Assembly (NCBI GenBank): GCA_002720475.1
Contig: PBIL01000010.1
Location: 19,086-56,677 of the forward strand
Direction of reading: 5' to 3'
Source: Roseovarius sp.
GTDB taxonomy: Bacteria > Pseudomonadota > Alphaproteobacteria > Rhodobacterales > Rhodobacteraceae
Length of the DNA: 37,592 nt
The notes below the pieces were generated by a model. That model was given only the letters and a program-made list of their open reading frames with translations. It had not been told where the DNA came from and made no database searches. The translations under genes and the position numbers were made by a program. Below, in pieces: positions 7,050-19,132 of this stretch; the first letter of the stretch is position 1, and each line of letters starts with the position of its first letter.

Positions 7050-7751
7050 ATGACCGAACCGCACATGCTCGACCGGCCGCGTTCCCCCCTCACCACCCGC
7101 CCGCTTCTGGGTCTGACCGTGCTGGCGGTGGAGGACAGCCGTTTCGCCTCGGAGGCGTTGCGCCTGATGTGCCTGCGCTCCGGCGCACGCCTGCGCCGCG
7201 CCGACAGCCTGCGCGCGGCAGACCGGCACCTGCGGGTCTATCGCCCCTCGGTGATGATCGTCGATCCGGGCCTGCCGGACGGCTCGGGCCTCGACCTGAT
7301 CGCGCGGCTTGCCGTCGTGCGGCCGCGCATCCCGGTGATCCTCGGGATGAGCGGCGATCCGGGGCGCGCGGCGGCCGCGCGCCAGGCGGGGGCCGACGGG
7401 TTCCTGGTCAAGCCGCTGGTGCGGCTTGCGGAGTTCCAGCAGGCGCTGCTGCGCCACCTGCCGCCCGATCGGTGTCCGTCCGGCCCCTACCCACTCTCGC
7501 AGGAGCGGATCACGCCCGATCCTCTCGCCTATCGTGACGATCTCGACCATGTCCGCGCGGTGCTTGCCGCGCGGCCCGGCGGCGCGGCGCTGGCCTATGC
7601 GGCGCAGTTCCTTGCCGGGGTGGCGCAGGCGGCGGGCGATCCGGGGCTCGCGCAGGCCGCGGGTGGCCTTGCCGGGCACGGGGCCGAGGCGGGGCTTGCC
7701 CATGTGCTCGGCCTGATCGAGGCGCGGCTAGCCGAACGCGCGGCGATCTGA
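7050..7751 (+). CDS. Orphan response-regulator receiver protein
   Basis: The protein has 233 residues from ATG 7050, eight bases after AAGGAG at 7036-7041. Residues about 21-140 are a CheY-like receiver domain: acidic pair E28-D29, phospho-acceptor D72 in VDPGLPDGSG, switch serine S101 in GMSGDP, and lysine K121 in LVKPL. The remaining 95 residues are Ala/Gly-rich helix without a recognised DNA-binding or enzymatic output domain. No histidine kinase is adjacent. It may signal through protein contacts, like other receiver-only regulators. The receiver call is secure; its pathway is unknown. Confidence 0.85.
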   Translation: MTEPHMLDRPRSPLTTRPLLGLTVLAVEDSRFASEALRLMCLRSGARLRRADSLRAADRHLRVYRPSVMIVDPGLPDGSGLDLIARLAVVRPRIPVILGMSGDPGRAAAARQAGADGFLVKPLVRLAEFQQALLRHLPPDRCPSGPYPLSQERITPDPLAYRDDLDHVRAVLAARPGGAALAYAAQFLAGVAQAAGDPGLAQAAGGLAGHGAEAGLAHVLGLIEARLAERAAI

Positions 7752-7780
7752 GCGCAACCGCGCCTGCGGGCGGGGCGGGC

Positions 7781-7809
7781 TTGCATACCGCTCGCGGGAC
7801 CGCTATCGT
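7781..7809 (+). promoter_or_regulatory. Probable promoter of the restriction-modification pair
   Basis: TTGCAT (7781-7786) and TATCGT (7804-7809) are spaced by 17 bases and lie 44 bases before the methyltransferase start chosen at 7853. No controller-protein gene or obvious C-box was seen. Confidence 0.4.
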
Positions 7810-7852
7810 TCCTTATTTGTTCACCATGACAATCTCGGGGAAGTCCGTCAAC

Positions 7853-8494
7853 ATGTCGTCGATGGAGCACGCAGCCACACAAGACCTTCGACGGTTCCTT
7901 GGGGAGGACCGGTTCGGCTGCGTGCTGGCCGATCCGCCCTGGCGATTTGCCAACCGCACCGGCAAGGTCGCGCCGGAGCACAAGCGCCTGTCGCGCTATC
8001 CGACGATGATGCTCGACGAGATCTGCGCCCTGCCGGTGTCCGACTATCTGACCGAGGCGGCGCATTGCTACCTGTGGGTGCCCAATGCCCTTCTGCCGGA
8101 GGGGCTGGAGGTGCTGCGCGCCTGGGGGTTCGACTACAAGTCCAACATCGTCTGGCACAAGATCCGCAAGGACGGCGGCAGCGACGGGCGCGGCGTGGGC
8201 TTCTATTTCCGCAACGTGACGGAGCTCCTGCTTTTCGGCACACGCGGCCGGAACGCGCGCACCCTGCCCCCCGGGCGGCGGCAGGTGAACATGCTCCAGA
8301 CCCGCAAGCGCGAGCATTCGCGCAAGCCCGACGAGCAATACGAGATCATCGAGGGCTGTTCCTGGGGGCCGTATCTCGAGTTGTTCGGGCGCGGCCTGCG
8401 CGAGGGCTGGACGGTCTGGGGAAACCAGGCGGATGCCGATTACAAGCCGGGGTGGAAGACCTACGCCTACAATTCGGGCGTCGCGGCGGAATAG
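7853..8494 (+). CDS. MT-A70 family adenine-N6 DNA methyltransferase
   Basis: This 213-residue protein of the MT-A70 family has the catalytic DPPW motif in VLADPPWRF, followed by LPVSDYLTEAAHCYLWVPNALL and NIVWHKIRKDGG. It ends with an ECSWGPYLELF-like segment (GCSWGPYLELFGR) and WTVWGN, the usual family order. It would transfer methyl from S-adenosylmethionine to adenine. Pairing with a BglII/BstYI-like endonuclease gene one base downstream identifies it as the protecting enzyme of a type II restriction-modification system. The start is uncertain: 7853 follows GGGGAAG at 7837-7843, while 7826 and 7862 are alternatives. Confidence 0.88.
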   Translation: MSSMEHAATQDLRRFLGEDRFGCVLADPPWRFANRTGKVAPEHKRLSRYPTMMLDEICALPVSDYLTEAAHCYLWVPNALLPEGLEVLRAWGFDYKSNIVWHKIRKDGGSDGRGVGFYFRNVTELLLFGTRGRNARTLPPGRRQVNMLQTRKREHSRKPDEQYEIIEGCSWGPYLELFGRGLREGWTVWGNQADADYKPGWKTYAYNSGVAAE

Positions 8495-8495
8495 C

Positions 8496-9209
8496 ATGAC
8501 GCGACGCGTCGAGGATGCCGTGTTCGACGACCCAGCAAAGGTTTGGGGGCAGATCGGCAGCGCTCTCGATGGGCGCTATTCTGTTGCGAGCTATCGAAGC
8601 GCGGCGGCGGTACTTGCACAGCGGGCATCGGAGGAACTTGCCGCGATCCTGCGTGTGCTCGACCGCTTCACAATCAGTCGGACGGAGATCCGCTCTCCGG
8701 GAGGCAACCGGATGTCGGCCACCGCGCGCTTTGCCGAACTGGCCTCGGCGGAGGGCTTTCATCAGGAAGTGCGGATCGAGGCAGACCTGCTGGTGCGCCT
8801 GCGCGCGGGCAAGGGCGACGCCGCGCCGGAAATCGACCGCATCCTGCGCGAGGATTACATCCACAACCACCTCGTGGATTTCTGGCGCGGGCGTGTCGCC
8901 TTCGACTATGAATGGAACAGCAAGGACCAGACCTACGACCGCGATCTCTATGCCTTTCGGAGCTTCTTCGAGGCGGGGGTGATCGACGTGGGCGTGATCG
9001 TCACGCGCGAGTTGTCGCAGGAATTCTTTCAGTCGCTGGGCTATTGCCTCGACCGGGAGGGCCGCGAGACGTCGAGCACGGTGGCCGCGAAATTCGGGGC
9101 CAGCACCACCGGCACGCACAAGCTCATCAGCAGGATCGCCGCGGGCCGGAGCGGCGGCTGTCCGGTGCTGGGGTTCGGGATCCTGCCGGGCAACATCACG
9201 CCCGGCTGA
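8496..9209 (+). CDS. BglII/BstYI-like type II restriction endonuclease
   Basis: This 237-residue protein starts one base after the methyltransferase stop. The likely catalytic segment is DFWRGRVAFDYEWNSKDQTYDRDL near residues 130-150: an acidic residue, then E-W-N-S-K-D, matching the BglII/BstYI style of PD-(D/E)XK nuclease. Downstream come FRSFFEAGVIDVGVIVTR and a glycine-rich ending (GCPVLGFGILPGNI) as in family members. BglII cuts AGATCT and BstYI cuts RGATCY, so a GATC-centred target is plausible but inferred. The gene converges on aspS with a three-base gap. It is slightly less GC-rich at its start than its neighbours. Confidence 0.82.
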   Translation: MTRRVEDAVFDDPAKVWGQIGSALDGRYSVASYRSAAAVLAQRASEELAAILRVLDRFTISRTEIRSPGGNRMSATARFAELASAEGFHQEVRIEADLLVRLRAGKGDAAPEIDRILREDYIHNHLVDFWRGRVAFDYEWNSKDQTYDRDLYAFRSFFEAGVIDVGVIVTRELSQEFFQSLGYCLDREGRETSSTVAAKFGASTTGTHKLISRIAAGRSGGCPVLGFGILPGNITPG

Positions 9210-9212
9210 CGC

Positions 9213-10994
9213 TCACTCCCGCGGGATCACCCGCAGCCCCAGTTCCATCAACTGATCCGGGCTGGGCTCCGACGGGGCGTTCATCATCAGATCCTCGGCG
9301 CGCTGGTTCATCGGGAACATGATCCCCTCGCGGATGTTGGACGTGCCCGCGAGCAGCATCACCATCCGGTCGATCCCCGCCGCGCAGCCCCCGTGGGGCG
9401 GCGCGCCATACTGGAAGGCGCTGACCATGCCGCCGAACCGCTTGCGCACCTCCGCCTCGTCATAACCGGCCAGCTCGAAGGCCTTGAACATGATCTCCGG
9501 GCGGTGGTTGCGGACCGCGCCCGAGACCAGCTCGTAGCCGTTGCAGGCCAGGTCATACTGGTAGCCCAGAACGCCCAGCGGGTCGCCGGTCAGCGCCTCC
9601 ATCCCGCCCTGCGGCATGGAGAACGGGTTGTGGCTGAAATCGACGCGGCCGGTCTCCTCGTCCTTCTCGTACATCGGGAAATCGACGATCCAGGCGAAGG
9701 CGAACCGGTCCTGCTCGGTCAACCCCAGCTCCTCGCCGATCACCACCCGCGCCTTCGCCGCCACCCGCTCGAAGGCCTGCGGCTTGCCGCCGAGGAAGAA
9801 GGCGGCATCGCCCACGCCCAGGCCGAGCTGCTGGCGGATCGCCTCGGTCCGCTCGGGGCCGATGTTCTTGGCCAGCGGACCTGCGGCCTCCATCGCGCCC
9901 TCGGCCTCACGCCAGAAGATATACCCCATCCCCGGCAGCCCCTCCTTTTGGGCAAAGGCGTTCATCCGGTCGCAGAACTTGCGGCTGCCCCCCTTGGGCG
10001 CGGGGATGGCGCGCACTTCGGTGCCCTCCTGCTCCAGCAGCTTGGCGAAGATGGCAAAGCCGGAACCGCGGAAATGCTCGGACACATCGGCCATTTCGAT
10101 CGGGTTGCGCAGGTCGGGCTTGTCGGTGCCGTATTTCAGCATCGCCTCGGCATAGGGGATCTGCGGCCAGGTCTCGGGCGCATCGACGCGGGCACCCTGC
10201 CCGAATTCCTCGAACACGCCCGCGATCACCGGGGCGACGGTATCGAACACGTCCTGCTGGGTGACGAAGCTCATCTCCATGTCGAGCTGGTAGAAATCCG
10301 TGGGCGAGCGGTCGGCGCGCGGATCCTCGTCGCGGAAGCAGGGTGCTACCTGGAAATACTTGTCGAACCCAGAAACCATGATGAGCTGCTTGAACTGCTG
10401 CGGCGCCTGCGGCAGCGCATAGAACTTGCCCGGATGGAGCCGCGAGGGAACGAGGAAATCGCGCGCGCCCTCGGGGGAGGAGGCGGTGATGATCGGCGTC
10501 TGGAACTCGCGGAATCCGCGCTCCCACATGCGCCGCCGGATCGAGGCCACCACGTCCGAGCGCAGCACCATGTTGCGCTGCATCGCCTCGCGGCGCAGGT
10601 CGAGGTATCGGTAGCGCAGCCGCGTCTCCTCGGGATATTCCTGATCGCCGAAGACCTGGAGCGGCAATTCGGCCGCGCTGCCCAGAACCTCCATGTCGCG
10701 GATATAGACCTCGATCTCGCCGGTGGGGATCTTGGGGTTCACGAGGCCCGCGTCGCGCGCCTTGACCACGCCGTCGATGCGGATGCAGTATTCCGCGCGC
10801 AGGCCCTCGACCGCGTCGAAAACCGGGCTGTCGGGATCGCACAGCACCTGCGTCACGCCATAGTGATCGCGCAGGTCGATGAAGAGCACGCCACCGTGAT
10901 CGCGGATGCGATGGACCCATCCGGCAAGGCGGACGGTTTCTCCGACATGGGTTTTCCTCAGATCGGCGCAGGAATGGCTGCGATATGCGTGCAT
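9213..10994 (-). CDS. aspS: Aspartyl-tRNA synthetase
   Basis: This 593-residue class II synthetase charges tRNA with aspartate. It has an N-terminal OB-fold anticodon-binding domain ([23 protein letters not shown]), class II motif 2 ([25 protein letters not shown]), the bacterial GAD insertion in the middle, and motif 3 ([16 protein letters not shown]) near the C-terminus. The family is normally about 590 residues, which supports ATG 10994 with an upstream GGAG; the longer frame to 11078 is not needed. Whether it also charges tRNA-Asn cannot be settled here, since no gatCAB or asnS is in view. It is divergent from cfa. Confidence 0.98.
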   Translation of the reverse strand: MHAYRSHSCADLRKTHVGETVRLAGWVHRIRDHGGVLFIDLRDHYGVTQVLCDPDSPVFDAVEGLRAEYCIRIDGVVKARDAGLVNPKIPTGEIEVYIRDMEVLGSAAELPLQVFGDQEYPEETRLRYRYLDLRREAMQRNMVLRSDVVASIRRRMWERGFREFQTPIITASSPEGARDFLVPSRLHPGKFYALPQAPQQFKQLIMVSGFDKYFQVAPCFRDEDPRADRSPTDFYQLDMEMSFVTQQDVFDTVAPVIAGVFEEFGQGARVDAPETWPQIPYAEAMLKYGTDKPDLRNPIEMADVSEHFRGSGFAIFAKLLEQEGTEVRAIPAPKGGSRKFCDRMNAFAQKEGLPGMGYIFWREAEGAMEAAGPLAKNIGPERTEAIRQQLGLGVGDAAFFLGGKPQAFERVAAKARVVIGEELGLTEQDRFAFAWIVDFPMYEKDEETGRVDFSHNPFSMPQGGMEALTGDPLGVLGYQYDLACNGYELVSGAVRNHRPEIMFKAFELAGYDEAEVRKRFGGMVSAFQYGAPPHGGCAAGIDRMVMLLAGTSNIREGIMFPMNQRAEDLMMNAPSEPSPDQLMELGLRVIPRE

Positions 10995-11049
10995 TTTCGG
11001 TCTCCGGGGCCGGGAAGGGCGCGGTTCGGGTTTGTCTCGGGTCCGGGCC

Positions 11050-11078
11050 GATACACATGGGCGGCGCGGCAAAGTCAA
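11050..11078 (-). promoter_or_regulatory. Probable aspS promoter
   Basis: On the minus strand, CTTGACT at 11079-11073 provides a TTGACT -35 and TGTATC at 11055-11050 the -10, with a 17-base spacer. It lies 55 bases upstream of the aspS ATG. The CTTGAC core is the usual strong alphaproteobacterial -35. Confidence 0.55.
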
Positions 11079-11119
11079 GCCGCGACCGGGACGCGCGTGG
11101 TGGCTGAAGGGTGAAAGCG

Positions 11120-11147
11120 TTTACAGTCAAGGGGAATTTGGTAATAT
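11120..11147 (+). promoter_or_regulatory. Probable cfa promoter
   Basis: TTTACA (11120-11125) and TAATAT (11142-11147) with a 16-base spacer form a good sigma-70-like promoter. It directs an AT-rich leader of about 50 bases before the AGGAGGTG binding site at 11193-11200. Confidence 0.55.
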
Positions 11148-11204
11148 AAAGCGCCGGATAAAGGATCAGACCGCCAATGAAGGCACCGGAACAGGAGGTG
11201 TGCC

Positions 11205-12434
11205 ATGTGGACCTCGGCATTCGACCGGATGTTGCGCCATCTCTTCCGTGAGGGGCGGCTTCACGTCACCTTTCCCGACGGGGCGCGGCGCAGCTACGGC
11301 CCCGGCGGCGGTCCCGAGATCGCCGTGGCGCTACGCGACCCGAGCCTGCCGCGCCGCATCGTCCTTTCGCCCGATCTCGGCGTGGGCGAAGGCTACATGG
11401 ATGGCACGCTCACCATCGGGGACGATGACCTCTACGGCTTTCTCAGCCTTGCCATCGCCAATATCGCGCGGCAGGGACAGCCGGCCTTTCGCCGCCCGCT
11501 CGAGGCGCTGCGCTGGCTGAAGCGGCGGTGGGATCAGTTCAACCCGGTGCCGCGCGCGCGCGCCAACGTGGCGCATCACTACGACCTGTCGGGCGAGCTT
11601 TACGATCTCTTCCTCGATGCGGACCGCAATTATTCCTGCGCCTATTTCGCGCGCCCGGACATGACGCTGGAAGAGGCGCAGGAGGCCAAGAAACGCCATA
11701 TCGCGAAAAAGCTGCTGATCGAGCCGGGCATGACGGTGCTTGACATCGGCTCGGGCTGGGGCGGCCTGGGGCTGACGCTGGCGCGCGATTTCGGGGCCGA
11801 GGTGACGGGCGTGACCCTTTCGCGCGAGCAGCATGCCATGGCCAACACGCGCGCCCGGGAGGCGGGACTTTCGGACAAGGTGCGATTCGAGCTGATGGAT
11901 TACCGCGACGTGACGGGCACCTTCGACCGCATCGTGTCAGTCGGCATGTTCGAACATGTGGGCGTGCCGCATTACGACACCTATTTCGCCACGGTCGAGC
12001 GGCTGCTCAAGCCCGACGGAATCGCGCTCATTCATTTCATCGGGCGGGCCGGGCCGCCGGGGGCCACAAGCCCGTGGATCACCAAGTATATCTTCCCCGG
12101 CGGCTATTGCCCCGCCATGTCCGAGGCGGTCGCGGCGATCGAGCGGCACAGGCTTGTCACCACGGATGTGGAGGTCTGGCGGCTGCATTACGCCGAGACG
12201 CTGCGCGAGTGGCGCAGGCGGTTCGAGGCCAATATCGAGCGGGCCCGCGCGCTCTATGATGACCGTTTCTGCCGGATGTGGCGCTATTACCTGATTGCCA
12301 GCGAGCTGACCTTCCGCCTCAGTGACCAGGTGGTGTTCCAGTTCCAGATGAGCCCGAAACAGGACGCGGTGCCGCTCACGCGCGATTATCTCTACCGCGA
12401 CGAGGCGGATGCGCTGCATCGCGCGGCGGAGTAG
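11205..12434 (+). CDS. cfa: Cyclopropane-fatty-acyl-phospholipid synthase family methyltransferase
   Basis: This 409-residue protein transfers a methylene group from S-adenosylmethionine to unsaturated acyl chains of membrane lipids. The N-terminal lipid-binding region includes GEGYMDG (residues 62-68). The catalytic part has HHYDLSGELYDLFLD, YSCAYF (143-148), the SAM-binding VLDIGSGWGG (178-187), SVGMFEHVG, and the KYIFPGGYCP motif. It starts at ATG 11205, five bases after AGGAGGTG. It ends three bases before the convergent pabB. Related enzymes in this family can make other modified lipids, so the product may not be strictly cyclopropane. Confidence 0.95.
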   Translation: MWTSAFDRMLRHLFREGRLHVTFPDGARRSYGPGGGPEIAVALRDPSLPRRIVLSPDLGVGEGYMDGTLTIGDDDLYGFLSLAIANIARQGQPAFRRPLEALRWLKRRWDQFNPVPRARANVAHHYDLSGELYDLFLDADRNYSCAYFARPDMTLEEAQEAKKRHIAKKLLIEPGMTVLDIGSGWGGLGLTLARDFGAEVTGVTLSREQHAMANTRAREAGLSDKVRFELMDYRDVTGTFDRIVSVGMFEHVGVPHYDTYFATVERLLKPDGIALIHFIGRAGPPGATSPWITKYIFPGGYCPAMSEAVAAIERHRLVTTDVEVWRLHYAETLREWRRRFEANIERARALYDDRFCRMWRYYLIASELTFRLSDQVVFQFQMSPKQDAVPLTRDYLYRDEADALHRAAE

Positions 12435-12437
12435 GGC

Positions 12438-13556
12438 TCAGGCTGGCGGTCCAAGCCGGGCAAAGCGCCCCTTCCACAGCGCCTCCTCATACTCGCCCGC
12501 AGCCGTGCTGTCATGCACCACGCCGCCGCCCAGATCGAGCCGCGCCTCCCCGCCTTCGAGCATCAGCGTGCGGATCGCCACGTTGAACTCGGCCCGCCCG
12601 TCCGGCGCGGCCCAGCCGATGGTCCCACAATAGATCTCTCGCGCGCGCCGCTCGGTCGCGGCAAGGATCTCCATCGCGCGTATCTTGGGCGCGCCGGTGA
12701 TCGAGCCGCAGGGAAAGAGCGCCGCAAGGATGGCCGCGAGCCCCGTGCCGGGGCGCAGCCGCGCGGTGATGCGCGAGGTCATCTGATGCACGGTCTCGTA
12801 GCTCTCGACGGTGAAGAGCGCGGGCACGCGGACCGAGCCGGGCAGGCTCACCCGGCTGATGTCGTTGCGCAGCAGATCCACGATCATCAGGTTCTCCGCC
12901 CGGTTCTTTGCATCCGACTGAAGGAAGAAGCGGCGGCGCGCGTCCTCGGCCGCATCCCGGCTCCTTGGCTGCGTTCCCTTCATGGGCCGCGTCTCGATCA
13001 TGCCCCCGGCATCGGTGCGAAAGAACAGCTCCGGCGAGCGTGACAGGATCGCGGGCAGGCCCTCCGCCTCGATCAGCGCGCCAAAGCGCACCGGCTGCAC
13101 GGTGCCAAGCGCCGCATGGAGCGCCTGCACGCTGCCCGTGGCGGCCAGAGTGCAGGCAAAGGTGAGGTTCGCCTGATAGATGTCGCCCGAACCGATGAGC
13201 GCGTGAACGGAATCGAAGGCGCGCGCATAGCGTGCCGCGTCCCAGCCCGGCACGAGCGGGCCGAGCGTGGCCGGGCCTGCCGCAAGCGCGGGTGTCGCCT
13301 CGGGCGCGTCATAGACACCGAACTGCAGAAGCGGCAACCGGCGGCGCGCGGGCATCAGCGGCAAAAGCCGCGGCTCCAGCGCGAAGCCCTTCTCGTAGCT
13401 GGCAAAACCCGCGAGCCACGCCCCTTCGGCCCGCGCCGCGTCGAGCGCGGCCAGCGCGGAGGCGACCTCTGCCGCCTCGCGCGCCGCGATCAGCCGCGCC
13501 GCGCCGCGAAATCGCGCCGCGCCCCCGTCCGGCCCGTGATCGAAACGAATCTGCAC
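12438..13556 (-). CDS. pabB: Aminodeoxychorismate synthase component I
   Basis: This 372-residue chorismate-binding enzyme makes 4-amino-4-deoxychorismate for folate synthesis. Key motifs are SGDIYQANLTF, the SRSPELFF strand, the TRPMKGT motif (the PIKGT-like active-site segment with lysine), AENLMIVDLLRNDI, and the closing GGGVVHDSTAAGEYEEALWKGR. The short N-terminal region is typical of small alphaproteobacterial PabB. pabC or pabA partners are not adjacent. A CAGGAG element lies 12 bases before the ATG. It is convergent with cfa and divergent from carB. Confidence 0.95.
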   Translation of the reverse strand: MQIRFDHGPDGGAARFRGAARLIAAREAAEVASALAALDAARAEGAWLAGFASYEKGFALEPRLLPLMPARRRLPLLQFGVYDAPEATPALAAGPATLGPLVPGWDAARYARAFDSVHALIGSGDIYQANLTFACTLAATGSVQALHAALGTVQPVRFGALIEAEGLPAILSRSPELFFRTDAGGMIETRPMKGTQPRSRDAAEDARRRFFLQSDAKNRAENLMIVDLLRNDISRVSLPGSVRVPALFTVESYETVHQMTSRITARLRPGTGLAAILAALFPCGSITGAPKIRAMEILAATERRAREIYCGTIGWAAPDGRAEFNVAIRTLMLEGGEARLDLGGGVVHDSTAAGEYEEALWKGRFARLGPPA

Positions 13557-13651
13557 CCTGGCTCCTGTTGCCCGATCTGCGCTTGTCTAAAGCGCGCGCC
13601 GCACCCGCGCATCCCGAAAAACGCCGCTTCGCCGGGGATTTGCGATCACCC

Positions 13652-13679
13652 TTGCGCCCCGGCGGACGATAGCTATAAC
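13652..13679 (+). promoter_or_regulatory. Probable carB promoter
   Basis: TTGCGC (13652-13657) and TATAAC (13674-13679) with a 16-base spacer lie about 65 bases upstream of the carB ATG. No pyrimidine-responsive leader structure was recognised in the 13680-13743 leader. Confidence 0.5.
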
Positions 13680-13743
13680 CCCGGAGAATTTGGGCGCGCA
13701 GCCCCTCCGGCCCGCGCGTGCCGTCAGCCGTCAGGGGACCGAC

Positions 13744-17043
<3,300 letters not shown>

Positions 17044-17251
17044 ACGGCCGCCCTGCCCGCCGGACGATGTCGGTTCCGGGCGTCGGAACTGCGCTTTCGG
17101 CCGATATGCGTGTTGCGCCGCAGCACCATGACCGGCACGCATGAATAAAGGCGCTTTTTGTCATTGCGCCGCCAGGGATTTTGACTAGGTGCGGGATGTG
17201 ACCGGCGCATCGGTCACGATGGTTTCAACCCCCAGGCCAGGGAGGCAAGAC
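17044..17251. other. Spacer between carB and the small membrane protein
   Basis: About 200 bases without a supported gene. It contains weak promoter-like patches (TTGTCA near 17158 and TTGACT near 17182) but no well-formed -10 partner. No tRNA or repeat was seen. Confidence 0.3.
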
Positions 17252-17371
17252 ATGACCCGCGACGAACTGAACCGCGAACTGCGTATGCACTCTGCCTCCT
17301 GGCAGGCTGTGCTCGTCGTCTATGGCGCGATCATCGGCACCTTCGTGCTTTCGGCCATGGCGATCCTCTGA
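17252..17371 (+). CDS. 39-residue single-span membrane protein
   Basis: The ATG at 17252 has an excellent AGGGAGG site at 17239-17245, six bases upstream. The peptide begins with a charged segment (MTRDELNRELRMHS) and then one membrane helix (WQAVLVVYGAIIGTFVLSAMAIL) reaching the C-terminus, a tail-anchored or N-in small protein. I recognise no family. The binding site, charge distribution and clean stop before a hairpin argue that it is real. It stands alone between carB and a convergent ABC operon. Confidence 0.62.
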   Translation: MTRDELNRELRMHSASWQAVLVVYGAIIGTFVLSAMAIL

Positions 17372-17396
17372 AATAGGCACGCAAGATTGCAGGGCA

Positions 17397-17427
17397 GGGC
17401 CGCCGCCGGATGTCTCCGGGGCGGCCC
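17397..17427. terminator. Hairpin between convergent genes
   Basis: GGGCCGCC (17397-17404) pairs with GGCGGCCC (17420-17427), with an inner CCGG/CCGG extension. It lies between the 39-residue gene and the oppositely directed ABC ATPase gene and may act in both directions. No T-run follows on either strand, so efficiency is uncertain. Confidence 0.5.
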
Positions 17428-17436
17428 GCCTCCATT

Positions 17437-19128
17437 TCAGGCGCTGGCCCCCGTTATCTTGGGATCGTTCGGGTCGATCCGGGCCGAGGCTGCATCGCCC
17501 ACATTGTCCACCCCCCTCTCCTCGAGCAGGGTGGTCAGCCAGTTGGGATCCATTTCCGGCACCGAACTGAGCAGCAGGTCGGTATAGGGATGATGCGGCG
17601 GGGTGAACATCTCGTCCTTGGGCCCCTGCTCCACCACCTTGCCATGCTGCATCACCACCACCTCGTCGGCGATCGAACGCACCGTTGCCAGGTCATGGGT
17701 GATGAACATATAGGCAAGGCCGAGCTCTTTCTGAAGCCGGTCGAGCAGGCGCAGGATTCCCTCCGCCACAAGCTGGTCGAGCGCCGATGTCACCTCGTCG
17801 CAGATGATGAAGGTGGGCTCGGCGGCAAGGGCACGGGCGATCCCGATCCGCTGCTTCTGCCCGCCTGACAGTTCGGTCGGGTAGCGGTTGTAATATTGCG
17901 ACGGCTCCAGTTCGATCATGTCCAGAAGCGCATCCACCCGGTTCTTGAGCGCCACGCCCTTGAGCCCGCCATAGAACTGCGCCGGCCGGCCGATCAGCTC
18001 GGAAATCCGCAGCTTCGGATTGAGCGCGGTATCGGCCATCTGGTAGATCATCTGGCACTGGCGCAGCTGATCCTTGGTGCGGTCCTTGTAGCTCGGGGGA
18101 AAGGGCTCGCCCTTGAACAGGACCTCACCCTTGCTCGGCGGCAGAAGGCCGGTGATCACCCGCGCCGTGGTCGATTTGCCCGAGCCGGATTCGCCCACGA
18201 CGGCCACGGTCATGCCCTCGTAGATGTCGAAGCTCACATCGTCGAGCACCTTGACCCCGCCGCTGTAGGCGGCATCGACATTCCGGACCGAGATGAGCGG
18301 AACGGCGTCCTTGGGCCGCGATTTCTGTGGCCGCTGAAAGCTGCGCACGGCCCAGAGCGACTTGGTATAGTCCTCCTGAGGGTTGTCGAGCATCTCGGCG
18401 GTCGGGGCCTCCTCGACCTCCTCGCCCTTCAGCAGCACCTTGATCGTGTCGGCCATCTGCGCCACCACGGCAAGATCGTGGGTGATGTAGATCGCCGCCG
18501 TGTTGAACTGGTCCACGATGTCGCGGATCGCCGCCAGAACCTCGATCTGCGTGGTCACGTCGAGCGCGGTCGTCGGCTCGTCGAAGATGATCAGATCGGG
18601 CCGGCAGGACATGGCCATGGCTGTCATCGCGCGCTGCAACTGCCCGCCCGAGACCTGGTGCGGATAGCGAAAGCCGATCTCCTCGGGATTGGGCAGGCGC
18701 AGGCGGCGGTACAGCTCGACGGCGTCCTCCTGCGCCTCCAGCCGCTTCTTGAGCCGGTATTGCAGCGGTGCCTCGGTATGCTGGTCGATGAGCTTGTGCG
18801 CCGGGTTGAACGAGGCCGCCGCCGACTGGGCCACATAGGCGATACGCGAGCCCCGAAGCGCGCGCCTGTCGGCCTCCGAGGCGGTGGTGAGCTCCATCCC
18901 GTCGAACTCGATCGAGCCGCCCGAGATGCGCGTGCCGTCGCGGGCATAGCCCATGGCCGCCGCGCCGATGGTGGACTTGCCCGCACCCGATTCGCCGATC
19001 AGGCCCATCACCTCGCCCCGGTGCAGCGTGAGATCCACCCCCTTGATGATGGGCACCCAGGTCTCGTCGGAATAGCCCTCGATCCTCAGATCGCGGATTT
19101 TCAGCAGAACGTCTTTCTTCTTGGTCAT
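17437..19128 (-). CDS. Peptide/nickel-type ABC transporter ATPase, fused double domain
   Basis: This 563-residue protein contains two complete ABC ATPase domains, equivalent to DppD and DppF in one chain. Domain 1: Walker A GESGAGKS, signature VSGGQLQRA, Walker B LIIFDEPTTALD. Domain 2: Walker A GESGSGKS, signature LSGGQKQRI, Walker B FIICDEVTSALD. Each is followed by an ITHDLA switch histidine. The extra segment after each domain (NPQEDYTKSL, PPHHPYTDLLL) is typical of oligopeptide importers. It is the last gene of the operon, four bases after the permease. The substrate is unknown. Confidence 0.95.
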   Translation of the reverse strand: MTKKKDVLLKIRDLRIEGYSDETWVPIIKGVDLTLHRGEVMGLIGESGAGKSTIGAAAMGYARDGTRISGGSIEFDGMELTTASEADRRALRGSRIAYVAQSAAASFNPAHKLIDQHTEAPLQYRLKKRLEAQEDAVELYRRLRLPNPEEIGFRYPHQVSGGQLQRAMTAMAMSCRPDLIIFDEPTTALDVTTQIEVLAAIRDIVDQFNTAAIYITHDLAVVAQMADTIKVLLKGEEVEEAPTAEMLDNPQEDYTKSLWAVRSFQRPQKSRPKDAVPLISVRNVDAAYSGGVKVLDDVSFDIYEGMTVAVVGESGSGKSTTARVITGLLPPSKGEVLFKGEPFPPSYKDRTKDQLRQCQMIYQMADTALNPKLRISELIGRPAQFYGGLKGVALKNRVDALLDMIELEPSQYYNRYPTELSGGQKQRIGIARALAAEPTFIICDEVTSALDQLVAEGILRLLDRLQKELGLAYMFITHDLATVRSIADEVVVMQHGKVVEQGPKDEMFTPPHHPYTDLLLSSVPEMDPNWLTTLLEERGVDNVGDAASARIDPNDPKITGASA

Positions 19129-19132
19129 GGGT

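Noticed and set aside
7781..9209. Restriction-site avoidance for AGATCT as proof of the nuclease target
   Set aside because: AGATCT occurs at 5527, 8019 and 12632 and GATC is frequent, so this window gives no clear depletion.
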